A model generated the notes under the pieces. That model worked only from the letters and a program-made list of their open reading frames with translations, was not told where the DNA came from and did no database searches. Both the position numbers and the translations under genes were made by a program. A DNA stretch of 5,262 nucleotides from Methanoregulaceae archaeon. Its GTDB lineage: Archaea; Halobacteriota; Methanomicrobia; Methanomicrobiales; Methanospirillaceae. The stretch is from assembly GCA_019695435.1 (NCBI GenBank), contig JACTVF010000188.1, positions 1 to 5,262 on the forward strand. Reading direction: 5' to 3'. Below, piece by piece: positions 1 to 4,752 of the stretch. Every line of letters begins with the position of its first letter. The first letter of the stretch is position 1.

Positions 1-371
1 TCGGCAAAACCGGTGGAATCGATCTGGTCGACCGTGTCGAACAGATCAGTGTGCATGAGGTGGCCGATCAGGACAACTGTCCGCTTGTACAGCAGGCGCT
101 CCTTGCCGATCCGCTGGATATGGACACCCTGCTCCTTTAAGAGCGCCACCAGCTTGTCGAGACGGCCTTCGGGAAGTGCGAGCACGATCTGCACGTTTAA
201 CATGTGATGGCTGGAATCCGGGTCACGGTGGTGGATGACCGCGATAATGTTTCCCCCCACATCAGAGATCGGTTTGAGGGCTGCAACCAGCTGTCCGGGA
301 GAATCCTTCATCTCAAGCTTCATAGAGACCTGCACACGTACCACCTTTTCAACAAGAATAGAGCCGCTCAT
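1..371 (-). CDS. ACT-domain amino-acid-binding protein, C-terminus beyond window
   Basis: An open frame on the minus strand has no stop before the left edge; 123 complete codons are visible. Residues 17-62 (MKLEMKDSPGQLVAALKPIS, then DVGGNIIAVIHHRD and MLNVQIVL) fit an ACT fold: beta strand, the DSPGQL turn before the first helix, then GGNI before the second strand. ACT domains bind amino acids and control enzymes of their metabolism. From about residue 95 a second segment begins (KRTVVLIGHLMHTDLFDTVDQID). From memory, methanogen proteins of this kind lie directly upstream of homoserine dehydrogenase, so a role in aspartate-family synthesis is a reasonable inference; that gene would lie outside the window. 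The start was set at ATG 371, 41 bp after the NAD kinase stop, but no clear ribosome binding site precedes it. A GTG at codon 13 (333-335) has AGGTGG five bases before it and is a serious alternative. It is probably last in the phosphatase-NAD kinase cluster. Confidence 0.8.
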   Translation of the reverse strand, partial: MSGSILVEKVVRVQVSMKLEMKDSPGQLVAALKPISDVGGNIIAVIHHRDPDSSHHMLNVQIVLALPEGRLDKLVALLKEQGVHIQRIGKERLLYKRTVVLIGHLMHTDLFDTVDQIDSTGFA

Positions 372-412
372 CAAGAAAAGCTTGTTCTTTTCTCATGCGC
401 GGCAGGAACCGA

Positions 413-1225
413 TTAAAGTTTCCGGAGCTTGTCATCCACTTTTTCAAAGAAATTGCGGTGCGCATCGATGAAGAGCGCCGGCTGCTCTGCCTTCTGCACG
501 ACAAGTGAGACCGAGCTCCCCAGCTCCACAGTTTTCTGCCCGTCGATGACCAGATTTGCAGGCTTTGAGCTGTCCAGACGGATCTCAAGCCGGCGGTTAC
601 TACTGATGAGGTGAGGGCGGGACGAGAGCAGGTACGGAGCGAGCGGGACGAGGAGGAACCCCTGTATCCGGGGATCCACAATCGGGCCCCCGGCGCTCAT
701 CGCGTAGGCCGTCGAACCGGTCGGTGTGCTGACCAGCAGGCCGTCGGAGCGGAACTGCTCTGATACCACGCCGTCAATAAGGATTGAGAACCGCAGCATC
801 TTTGCCGGTCGGGTGGTGACGATGAGTGCCTCGTTCAATGCGTCGCCAAGGAGAGTATTGTTCCGCAGGAGGGAAAGCCGCATCCGCTCCTCGACCGCAA
901 ATCCGCGGGAGAGCGTTTTTATAAAATCCCACGCCCCCTCAGGTTCGAGGTCCGCGAGGAAACCCACTTCCCCGTGGTTGATCCCGATGATCGGTATCTG
1001 GCGCTGCATCTGCTGGACGGTGCGCAGGATTGTACCGTCCCCACCGATCACTACCGCTATATCCGCATCTGCCTGCCTATAGAAATGGCCGGGTTCGCCA
1101 AGGCAGGTGGCGGTATCCATCTCAAGAAGAACCGTGACTCCCTCATTTTCCAGCGCGTTCTTCATTCTCCGAGCGCAGACAAGGGCTTCGGGGAGATCAA
1201 TACGGGAAACAAGCAGGCACTTCAT
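413..1225 (-). CDS. nadK: NAD kinase (ATP-NAD kinase)
   Basis: This 270-residue cytoplasmic enzyme phosphorylates NAD to NADP. The family signatures are all present: the GGDGT motif at residues 61-65 ([10 protein letters not shown]), [13 protein letters not shown] at 81-93, the conserved NE pair at 131-132 that contacts the NAD ribose, [20 protein letters not shown] from 160 continuing into GPIV, the [13 protein letters not shown] segment at 192-204, and the late VIDGQ at 226-230. Length is normal for a single-domain archaeal or bacterial NAD kinase. The ATG at 1225 is supported by GGTGA six bases upstream; those bases include the stop codon of the preceding phosphatase gene, so translation of the two is probably coupled. 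In M. jannaschii the equivalent kinase is the C-terminal half of a fused NADP phosphatase/NAD kinase. Here the two are separate but in the same order. Confidence 0.96.
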   Translation of the reverse strand: MKCLLVSRIDLPEALVCARRMKNALENEGVTVLLEMDTATCLGEPGHFYRQADADIAVVIGGDGTILRTVQQMQRQIPIIGINHGEVGFLADLEPEGAWDFIKTLSRGFAVEERMRLSLLRNNTLLGDALNEALIVTTRPAKMLRFSILIDGVVSEQFRSDGLLVSTPTGSTAYAMSAGGPIVDPRIQGFLLVPLAPYLLSSRPHLISSNRRLEIRLDSSKPANLVIDGQKTVELGSSVSLVVQKAEQPALFIDAHRNFFEKVDDKLRKL

Positions 1226-1231
1226 GTACGG

Positions 1232-1236
1232 TCACC
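1232..1236 (-). promoter_or_regulatory. GGTGA ribosome binding site of nadK overlapping upstream stop
   Basis: On the minus strand, CGG-TGA is the last sense codon and stop of the phosphatase gene. The same bases spell GGTGA, complementary to the 3' end of archaeal 16S rRNA, six bases before the nadK ATG. A ribosome finishing the phosphatase would sit on the nadK start region, which suggests coupled translation. It also confirms both the nadK start and the operon. Confidence 0.75.
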
Positions 1237-2008
1237 GCAGATACTCGATCACCTTATGGTGCAGTACGCTATTTGTGGCGATAATGCACTTTCCTATTGT
1301 AACTTCCTCGGGGAATTTGAGGGGATCGCCGTTTAAATCTGAGACCTTTCCCCCCGCTTCAGTACAGATGAGCATGCCCGCTGCTGCATCGGTTATCCTC
1401 AGGGTGCCACGCAGGTCTATAAAACCGTCGATCCTCCCGGCACCAACATAACAGAGCTCAAGCGCGGACGCACCGAGGAGCCGCCACCGCCGGATCATAT
1501 GGCCGAGCTGCATCATGCGGGTGGGATCAAATTTCCGGCCGTACACACTCATGGCACAGGTATCCAGCCGTGACGTGGACGAGACGTGGATCGGTTTCCC
1601 GTTGCAGCGCGCAAATTTATTCAGGACAGCCGTAAACGTTTCACCCGTAGCCAGGTCCTGCACAAACGCCTGCTGCACAACCCCGTCTGACGCCCATGCA
1701 AGAGAGAGGGCATAAAACGGTATGCCGGCAACAGCGTTGTATGTACCATCAATCGGATCGAGAAATATCGTTCCTTTCCCGCCATCCACAGGTACTCTTC
1801 CGGCTTCTTCGCTGATCAGAAGAGAGCACAGATCGTGCTCCCGGAGATACCCGATTACGCAGTCCTCTGCGACCTGATCGATCTTCTCGGTCGGCGTGTG
1901 GTCGGCGCCCATGCGGATGACCTGCCCTCCTGACGGTGAACCGACCAGCGGCCGGATACTCTCCCGTACGAGAACCGCCATCTCATTGCAGGAAGAAAGG
2001 AAGTCCAT
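1232..2008 (-). CDS. Inositol-monophosphatase/FBPase superfamily phosphatase, possibly NADP phosphatase
   Basis: This 258-residue protein is a Mg2+-dependent, Li+-sensitive-type sugar or nucleotide phosphatase. Metal-site motifs are in the family order: D36 and D44 around GADHTPTEKID, the SEE acid pair at 66-68, LDPIDGT at 83-89 (the DPxDGT signature), and the second signature ITDAAAGMLICTEAGG at 205-220 with D207. WRLLGASALELCYVGAGRID at 175-194 is the usual segment before the second signature. Archaeal relatives hydrolyse inositol phosphate, fructose 1,6-bisphosphate or NADP. The adjacent nadK, six bases downstream in the same domain order as the fused M. jannaschii protein, makes NADP(H) phosphatase activity a good but unproven guess. 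Start at ATG 2008; a weak GAGG lies 11 bases upstream. It is the first gene of the leftward cluster, with its own TATA-like box in the divergent region shared with aIF5A. Confidence 0.9.
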   Translation of the reverse strand: MDFLSSCNEMAVLVRESIRPLVGSPSGGQVIRMGADHTPTEKIDQVAEDCVIGYLREHDLCSLLISEEAGRVPVDGGKGTIFLDPIDGTYNAVAGIPFYALSLAWASDGVVQQAFVQDLATGETFTAVLNKFARCNGKPIHVSSTSRLDTCAMSVYGRKFDPTRMMQLGHMIRRWRLLGASALELCYVGAGRIDGFIDLRGTLRITDAAAGMLICTEAGGKVSDLNGDPLKFPEEVTIGKCIIATNSVLHHKVIEYLR

Positions 2009-2040
2009 GGTTACGAAAACCTCTAAATGCGGTCAGCGTT

Positions 2041-2049
2041 GTATTTATG
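2041..2049 (-). promoter_or_regulatory. Candidate TATA box for the phosphatase-nadK operon
   Basis: On the minus strand these bases read CATAAATAC, close to the archaeal TATA consensus. The start of transcription would be expected about 25 bases further left, near 2018-2022, giving a short leader of about 10-14 bases before the ATG at 2008. The GAGG at 2020-2023 would then lie at or just outside the leader. The assignment rests on position and composition only. Confidence 0.4.
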
Positions 2050-2062
2050 TACGGCAATAAAG

Positions 2063-2087
2063 ATAAATTACTTCTGCGTTTAAGATA
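2063..2087 (+). promoter_or_regulatory. Candidate TATA region for the aIF5A gene
   Basis: Two AT-rich boxes precede the gene: ATAAATTA at 2063-2070 and TTTAAGATA at 2079-2087. The first would put transcription start near 2092-2095 and leave a leader of about 20 bases containing the weak ribosome site GGTTGTG. The second would give an almost leaderless message. The sequence does not decide between them, though the first is favoured by the presence of a possible ribosome site. Confidence 0.4.
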
Positions 2088-2114
2088 TGGATACGTTTTA
2101 GGTTGTGAAGCACA

Positions 2115-2492
2115 ATGAAGGAACAGACCGAAATCGGAAAGATAAAAGAAGGACGCTATATTGTTGTGGAGGATGAGCCGTGCAAAGTGGTCGGCCTTGC
2201 CACCTCAAAGCCCGGGAAACACGGGGCTGCAAAGGCACGGATTGATGCGGTCGGTATTTTTGATGGTGTCAAGCGATCGATCGTTCAGCCTGTGTCCGCA
2301 AAGGCATACATTCCCGTGGTCGAACGCAAGAGCGGGCAGGTTATCTCTATTGCGGGCGATATGGCGCAGCTCATGGATATGAAGGATTATTCCAACTTCG
2401 AGATTGCCATCCCTGCGGATAAAAAGGGGCAGCTGGAAATCGGGAAAGAGATTATGTACATTGAGTCCATGGGAAAGAGAAAACTCGACTGA
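2115..2492 (+). CDS. eif5a: Archaeal translation factor aIF5A (hypusine-containing)
   Basis: A 125-residue homologue of eukaryotic eIF5A and bacterial EF-P. It binds the ribosome near the E and P sites and helps peptide bond formation at stalling sequences such as proline runs; in eukaryotes it also aids termination. The N-terminal SH3-like barrel (about 1-65) carries the loop SKPGKHGAAK at 31-40, where K35 is the lysine equivalent to human K50 that deoxyhypusine synthase modifies. The C-terminal OB fold (about 70-125) includes QVISIAGDMAQLMDMKDYSN and ends MGKRKLD. Length and motif spacing are normal for the archaeal family. Start at ATG 2115 gives the expected N-terminus KEQTEIGKIKEGRYI. 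The gene ends with two stops in tandem, TGA at 2490 followed by TAG at 2493. It stands alone, divergent from the phosphatase-nadK operon. Confidence 0.97.
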   Translation: MKEQTEIGKIKEGRYIVVEDEPCKVVGLATSKPGKHGAAKARIDAVGIFDGVKRSIVQPVSAKAYIPVVERKSGQVISIAGDMAQLMDMKDYSNFEIAIPADKKGQLEIGKEIMYIESMGKRKLD

Positions 2493-2614
2493 TAGCACCT
2501 GACTGTTATAAAAATACTTGGTGATTATCAACAATCAGCCCCCAATATGGTGAAAAATGTATATTTTTAGTCTGTAGAAAAGCGTTTTCGGGTGTCCTTG
2601 TTGCCCCCTTATTT

Positions 2615-2644
2615 GCCCCACCAGTCCCCCGAGGGGGGCGGGGC
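2615..2644 (+). repeat. GC-rich hairpin 1
   Basis: GCCCC at 2615-2619 pairs with GGGGC at 2640-2644. Inside it, the C-run at 2626-2630 pairs with the G-run at 2633-2638 around a small loop. The internal loop is asymmetric (ACCAGT against one or two bases). GCCCCC at 2603-2608 could compete for the same G-run. No T-tract follows directly, so it is not a classical intrinsic terminator. Confidence 0.55.
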
Positions 2645-2649
2645 GCTAT

Positions 2650-2663
2650 TGGTGATGGCACCA
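2650..2663 (+). repeat. Small hairpin 2
   Basis: TGGTG at 2650-2654 pairs with CACCA at 2659-2663 around the tetraloop ATGG. On its own this could be chance; it is listed because it lies between two stronger hairpins in the same GC-rich island. Confidence 0.35.
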
Positions 2664-2708
2664 GAACAGGTAATACAGCACTATCGCAAGGGGGGGATGC
2701 CCGAGCGG

Positions 2709-2725
2709 CGGGGGCGGAGCCCCCG
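2709..2725 (+). repeat. GC-rich hairpin 3, perfect 7-bp stem
   Basis: CGGGGGC at 2709-2715 and GCCCCCG at 2719-2725 form a perfect seven-pair G+C stem with the three-base loop GGA. The hairpin is flanked by a near-direct repeat, CCCGAGCGG at 2700-2708 and CCCGAGAGCGG at 2722-2732. A T-run (2742-2746) lies 16 bases downstream. Such G-run/C-run hairpins are typical of dispersed intergenic repeats, but copy number cannot be judged from one window. Confidence 0.6.
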
Positions 2726-2994
2726 AGAGCGGATTCATCATGTTTTTGAATCTTTTAACTTCAATTGATTGAGTATTGGATTTTCCCATTATCTTTTTGG
2801 GGGCTGATGTTTTACAATTACCAAATACTTTTTGCCGGGTTTCCTGATTTTGCAGGGCTGTTTTTAGGGATTTATCGTATTCGTGCGGTACGACATCTGT
2901 ACATTTTGAAATGTTTGCCCAATCGTGCCTGATGCATTAATCGGAATGCGATTTTAGAATTTTTTCATCAGTCAATCCGACTTGTATACGGAGA

Positions 2995-3912
2995 TCAGTA
3001 CTGCCCGATGTAGCGTGAAGGGATAAGGATCTGGATCGTGTAGGAATTGAGGTACTGGGAATTGATGATAAAATAATACCCTCTCTGGCCTTCGAAGAAT
3101 TTTTCCAACCACGGGCGGGGATCCGTTGATGATGGTGTCAGTGTGGGTTCGATCGTTCCATACTTCGGGGGAATTTTATTCCCATAGACATTCACCGTCG
3201 TCGAGGTAGCTGCCGGTGTGGGCTCTTTAATGCCCGCCCAGAGGTTGGGATCAATCCCCCCGGGAGGTGAAATAGTTCGTACAATCCGGTTGGGATCGGA
3301 CGCATCCATGACCTGGATCGAAAACTGCGGACTTACGCTGCCATAGGAGCCCTGTATCCCGCTGTAAGAAATACCCTGCCCAAGTGTGGGGGTTATCGCT
3401 GTAGACTGTATCGTGGGTCCTGACATGGGGCCCATCATCGGGTCAATGGTGTAGGATAATTCCCAGTAGGGAAACGGGATATTGATGATCTGGGTGGTTC
3501 CGCTGTATTTTCCCGATATGACTGCATAGACTGTACGGTTGGTATCCGGTTGGGTCGCATTGATCCGTGTACCCTGGGGGAGAGTCTGGTTAGTGGAGAT
3601 CTGATAAGTGCCGGAATTAACAAAGCCGATGGTCTGGGCCGTCTGGTTCCATGTCGGCACCGGTGTCGGCGGCGTTGTGGTTCGATGGGGGATAATTGTT
3701 GGTGGGAGGGTGGTAATATTTGCGTATATTACGAGAGGAGTGACCGTCATGGAAGGTGCGGGAGTCGCAAAGGAAAGGCCGGTATTGACGGGCTGGCCGG
3801 TCGCTATCGGTTTGATGACAAACGCAATAACGAGAATAAAGCAGAACGCCGCAATAATAAAGGTGATATCTTTTTTGTCCATGACTGCAGTACTGCTTAT
3901 TGGAATGTTCAT
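2995..3912 (-). CDS. Membrane-anchored, sequon-rich surface protein of unknown function
   Basis: I do not recognise a named family. The 305-residue protein has a short N-terminal tail with KK, then one hydrophobic segment at about 17-34 (FIIAAFCFILVIAFVIKP region), then a Thr/Pro-rich stretch at about 50-90 (for example TTTPPTPVPTW), then a predicted extracellular domain. This suggests an N-terminal signal anchor and a glycosylated stalk. Five NxT sequons cluster at N65, N89, N108, N118 and N125. The distal part has aromatic, beta-rich motifs: FPYWELSYTIDP at 147-158, FSIQVMDASDPNRIVRTISP at 197-216, and GQRGYYFIINSQYLNSYTIQ at 275-294. The start is uncertain: ATG 3912 and ATG 3882 (residue 11, MDKKDITF) both lack a ribosome site. 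It ends with TGA at 2995-2997. It is divergent from the archaellin genes; whether it belongs to surface motility is not shown. Confidence 0.8.
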   Translation of the reverse strand: MNIPISSTAVMDKKDITFIIAAFCFILVIAFVIKPIATGQPVNTGLSFATPAPSMTVTPLVIYANITTLPPTIIPHRTTTPPTPVPTWNQTAQTIGFVNSGTYQISTNQTLPQGTRINATQPDTNRTVYAVISGKYSGTTQIINIPFPYWELSYTIDPMMGPMSGPTIQSTAITPTLGQGISYSGIQGSYGSVSPQFSIQVMDASDPNRIVRTISPPGGIDPNLWAGIKEPTPAATSTTVNVYGNKIPPKYGTIEPTLTPSSTDPRPWLEKFFEGQRGYYFIINSQYLNSYTIQILIPSRYIGQY

Positions 3913-3937
3913 AAATAAAAAAGGGTAATGTCAGGAA

Positions 3938-3958
3938 CTCCTCGCCCGGATAGAGGAG
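3938..3958. repeat. Short inverted repeat CTCCTC/GAGGAG upstream of the surface-protein gene
   Basis: CTCCTC at 3938-3943 and GAGGAG at 3953-3958 can pair around a nine-base loop. It lies 25-46 bases upstream of ATG 3912, so it would be in the leader of that minus-strand message. There GAGGAG is ribosome-site-like but too far from the start codon to serve it directly. Function is unknown. Confidence 0.3.
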
Positions 3959-4003
3959 GAGGATTCGGCCCGGTAAGAATTATTGCAAATCCTGCATTTT
4001 TCT

Positions 4004-4026
4004 CCATATACTCATCAAATTTTAAA
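4004..4026 (-). promoter_or_regulatory. Weak candidate promoter of the minus-strand surface-protein gene
   Basis: On the minus strand, TTTAAAAT (4019-4026) and TATATGG (4004-4010) are the nearest TATA-like sequences upstream of ATG 3912. Either would give a leader of roughly 70-90 bases that includes the CTCCTC/GAGGAG hairpin. The 4074-4092 palindrome, which is also TATA-like on this strand, is a more distant alternative. Confidence 0.25.
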
Positions 4027-4070
4027 AAAAACAGTCAAAAATTTGCTTATGCAGATACTTGGCTTTAACG

Positions 4071-4092
4071 AAAGTATTTATACAATAAATAC
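4071..4092 (+). promoter_or_regulatory. Archaellin promoter: TATA box inside a 19-bp palindrome
   Basis: TATTTATA at 4075-4082 is a strong archaeal TATA box, preceded by the purine-rich CGAAAG, which suits a TFB-recognition element. Transcription would be expected to start near 4100-4107. The TATA box lies within a perfect inverted repeat, GTATTTAT at 4074-4081 and ATAAATAC at 4085-4092, separated by ACA. Either strand could therefore be read as a TATA box, or the palindrome could be a regulator site. A second partial repeat, ATACTT at 4055-4060 with AAGTAT at 4072-4077, overlaps it. Confidence 0.65.
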
Positions 4093-4102
4093 CTTTTAAC
4101 AC

Positions 4103-4134
4103 AGTAGAGACGCTAGGAGCGACTAGTGTCTACT
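4103..4134 (+). promoter_or_regulatory. Hairpin near the predicted 5' end of the archaellin mRNA
   Basis: Positions 4103-4111 (AGTAGAGAC) pair with 4126-4134 (GTGTCTACT): six pairs, one G-G mismatch, then two more pairs. The intervening bases can form a smaller stem instead, CGCT/AGCG around AGG at 4111-4121. The predicted transcription start is close to 4103, so the stem would sit near the extreme 5' end of the message, where it may protect the RNA or regulate it. Confidence 0.5.
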
Positions 4135-4135
4135 A

Positions 4136-4153
4136 AATTCACAAAGGTGAATT
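4136..4153 (+). promoter_or_regulatory. Hairpin enclosing the archaellin ribosome binding site
   Basis: AATTCAC at 4136-4142 and GTGAATT at 4147-4153 form a perfect seven-pair stem around the loop AAAG. The ribosome site GGTGA (4146-4150) lies in the loop edge and 3' strand, and the ATG follows one base after the stem. When folded, the ribosome site would be paired. The stem is AU-rich apart from two G-C pairs, so it should open with mild heat or with an arriving ribosome. Confidence 0.55.
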
Positions 4154-4154
4154 C

Positions 4155-4736
4155 ATGAGTTCGTGTAAAAATAACGATGAAGGGTTCACCGGCCTCGAGG
4201 CAGCGATTGTGCTCATCGCATTCGTTGTCGTTGCGGCGGTGTTCTCGTACGTAGTGCTTGGCGCCGGGTTCTTCACGACGCAGAAGGCACAGCAGACCGT
4301 CCACACGGGTGTACAACAGGCTACTTCGGCAGTGGAACCATCTGGGCCCGTTAGCATCCATGCTGCATCTTCAGATTCGGTGGATAATATTTCATTCTAT
4401 CTGCAGCTTGCCGCAGGTGGTGCCGGAGTGGATATGAGTAAAGTGACGTATACGGTATCTACTTCTAAAAAGGTAGCGACCTTCACAAATTCTACGGTCC
4501 TTTACTCGTGGGTTCAACAAAACACCCCGATAGATCAAGGTCAGACAGCCCATACCGGATTGCTGAACTCCCGTGAGATGGTACTCGTTTACATCGATCC
4601 CGGGTTCGACGACACCCAAATGACGAACAACGATGCCTTTATCGTTGATGTAAATCCCCCGGTCGGGGCAGCGCTCCCGATTGCGAGAACAGTTCCTGCA
4701 GGATTGACGACAGGTACATGGTATGAGGTATACTAA
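4155..4736 (+). CDS. flaB: Archaellin (archaeal flagellin), first of two tandem copies
   Basis: A 193-residue precursor of the archaellum filament subunit. It is made with a type IV prepilin-like leader that is cut by the FlaK/PibD-type peptidase and is assembled outside the membrane. The leader is MSSCKNNDEG; the likely cut is between G10 and F11, before FTGLEAAIVLIAF with the conserved glutamate at position +5. The hydrophobic helix at 14-38 forms the filament core. From about 65 on is the surface beta domain, with N-glycosylation sequons N78-I-S and N112-S-T. The residues before the cut are acidic (D-E-G) rather than basic, and the leader has a Cys. The start is fixed by GGTGA four bases upstream. 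It is followed after 16 bases by a second archaellin, so both are probably on one message. The C-terminus ends GTWYEVY. Newer nomenclature is arlB. Confidence 0.95.
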   Translation: MSSCKNNDEGFTGLEAAIVLIAFVVVAAVFSYVVLGAGFFTTQKAQQTVHTGVQQATSAVEPSGPVSIHAASSDSVDNISFYLQLAAGGAGVDMSKVTYTVSTSKKVATFTNSTVLYSWVQQNTPIDQGQTAHTGLLNSREMVLVYIDPGFDDTQMTNNDAFIVDVNPPVGAALPIARTVPAGLTTGTWYEVY

Positions 4737-4742
4737 AGGGAT

Positions 4743-4747
4743 GGTGA
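4743..4747 (+). promoter_or_regulatory. GGTGA ribosome binding site deciding the second archaellin start
   Basis: GGTGA lies five bases before ATG 4753, a spacing like that of the first archaellin gene. It overlaps the upstream in-frame ATG at 4741, which itself has no ribosome site. This favours 4753 as the start, giving a nine-residue leader instead of thirteen. Confidence 0.65.
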
Positions 4748-4752
4748 AAAAA

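Larger units (their letters stand above)
2510..2832. repeat. 323-bp segment bounded by 36-bp imperfect inverted repeats
   Basis: The left arm is 2510-2545 and the right arm 2797-2832. The inner 12 bases are a perfect match: ATCAGCCCCCAA at 2534-2545 against TTGGGGGCTGAT at 2797-2808. The outer 24 positions match at 17 without gaps (for example CACCAA and ATTACCAA), so about 29 of 36 bases pair. Matching may continue inward with a small gap (ATGG then an A-run on both sides). The segment is too short for a transposase and none is encoded. No target-site duplication is obvious at the outer ends. It could be a miniature inverted-repeat element, a remnant, or a long-stem RNA structure. Confidence 0.55.
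2493..2994. other. Intergenic region between convergent genes, no convincing protein gene
   Basis: About 500 bp separate the ends of the aIF5A gene (from the left) and the surface-protein gene (from the right). The flanks are AT-rich, while 2600-2730 is very GC-rich with runs of G and C. The region contains the inverted-repeat pair and three hairpins listed separately. T-rich tracts at 2564-2568, 2742-2746, 2829-2833, 2861-2865 and 2970-2975 could stop rightward transcription. From 2833 to 2994 I see nothing further apart from these tracts. Short open frames here (37 codons plus strand, 31 codons minus strand) are probably accidents of the GC-rich hairpins. Confidence 0.6.

Noticed and set aside
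726..1451. Plus-strand open frames of 114-120 codons opposite the NAD kinase and phosphatase genes
   Set aside because: They overlap conserved minus-strand motifs (GGDGT, DPIDGT) and have arginine- and serine-rich translations typical of antisense frames.
2615..2725. CRISPR array or tandem repeat array in the GC-rich island
   Set aside because: The repeats are hairpin arms, not regularly spaced direct repeats with unique spacers; only one short near-direct repeat pair is present.
2690..2740. tRNA-like beginning (GGGATGCCCGAGCGG resembles the 5' end of tRNA-Leu or tRNA-Ser)
   Set aside because: No anticodon stem, no T-arm with a GGTTCRAATCC-like loop and no matching acceptor 3' strand follow; the downstream bases form a simple G/C hairpin instead.
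2646..2741. 31-codon minus-strand open frame beginning MMNPLSGAPPPPLG
   Set aside because: Its proline run is simply the translated G/C hairpin; there is no ribosome site and it is very short.
2655..2768. 37-codon plus-strand open frame beginning MAPEQVIQHYRKGG
   Set aside because: It runs through the GC-rich hairpins, has no separate ribosome site upstream (GGTGA overlaps its ATG), shows no recognisable protein pattern, and the opposite strand is open over the same bases.
3550..3928. Long plus-strand open frames opposite the surface-protein gene (122 and 106 codons)
   Set aside because: They are antisense shadows: the minus-strand frame has a clear signal anchor, sequons and a continuous 305-codon length, while these have no ribosome site or coherent domain.
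4113..4619. Minus-strand open frames of 72-82 codons opposite the first archaellin
   Set aside because: They are shadows of a confidently identified archaellin gene and have no start signals.
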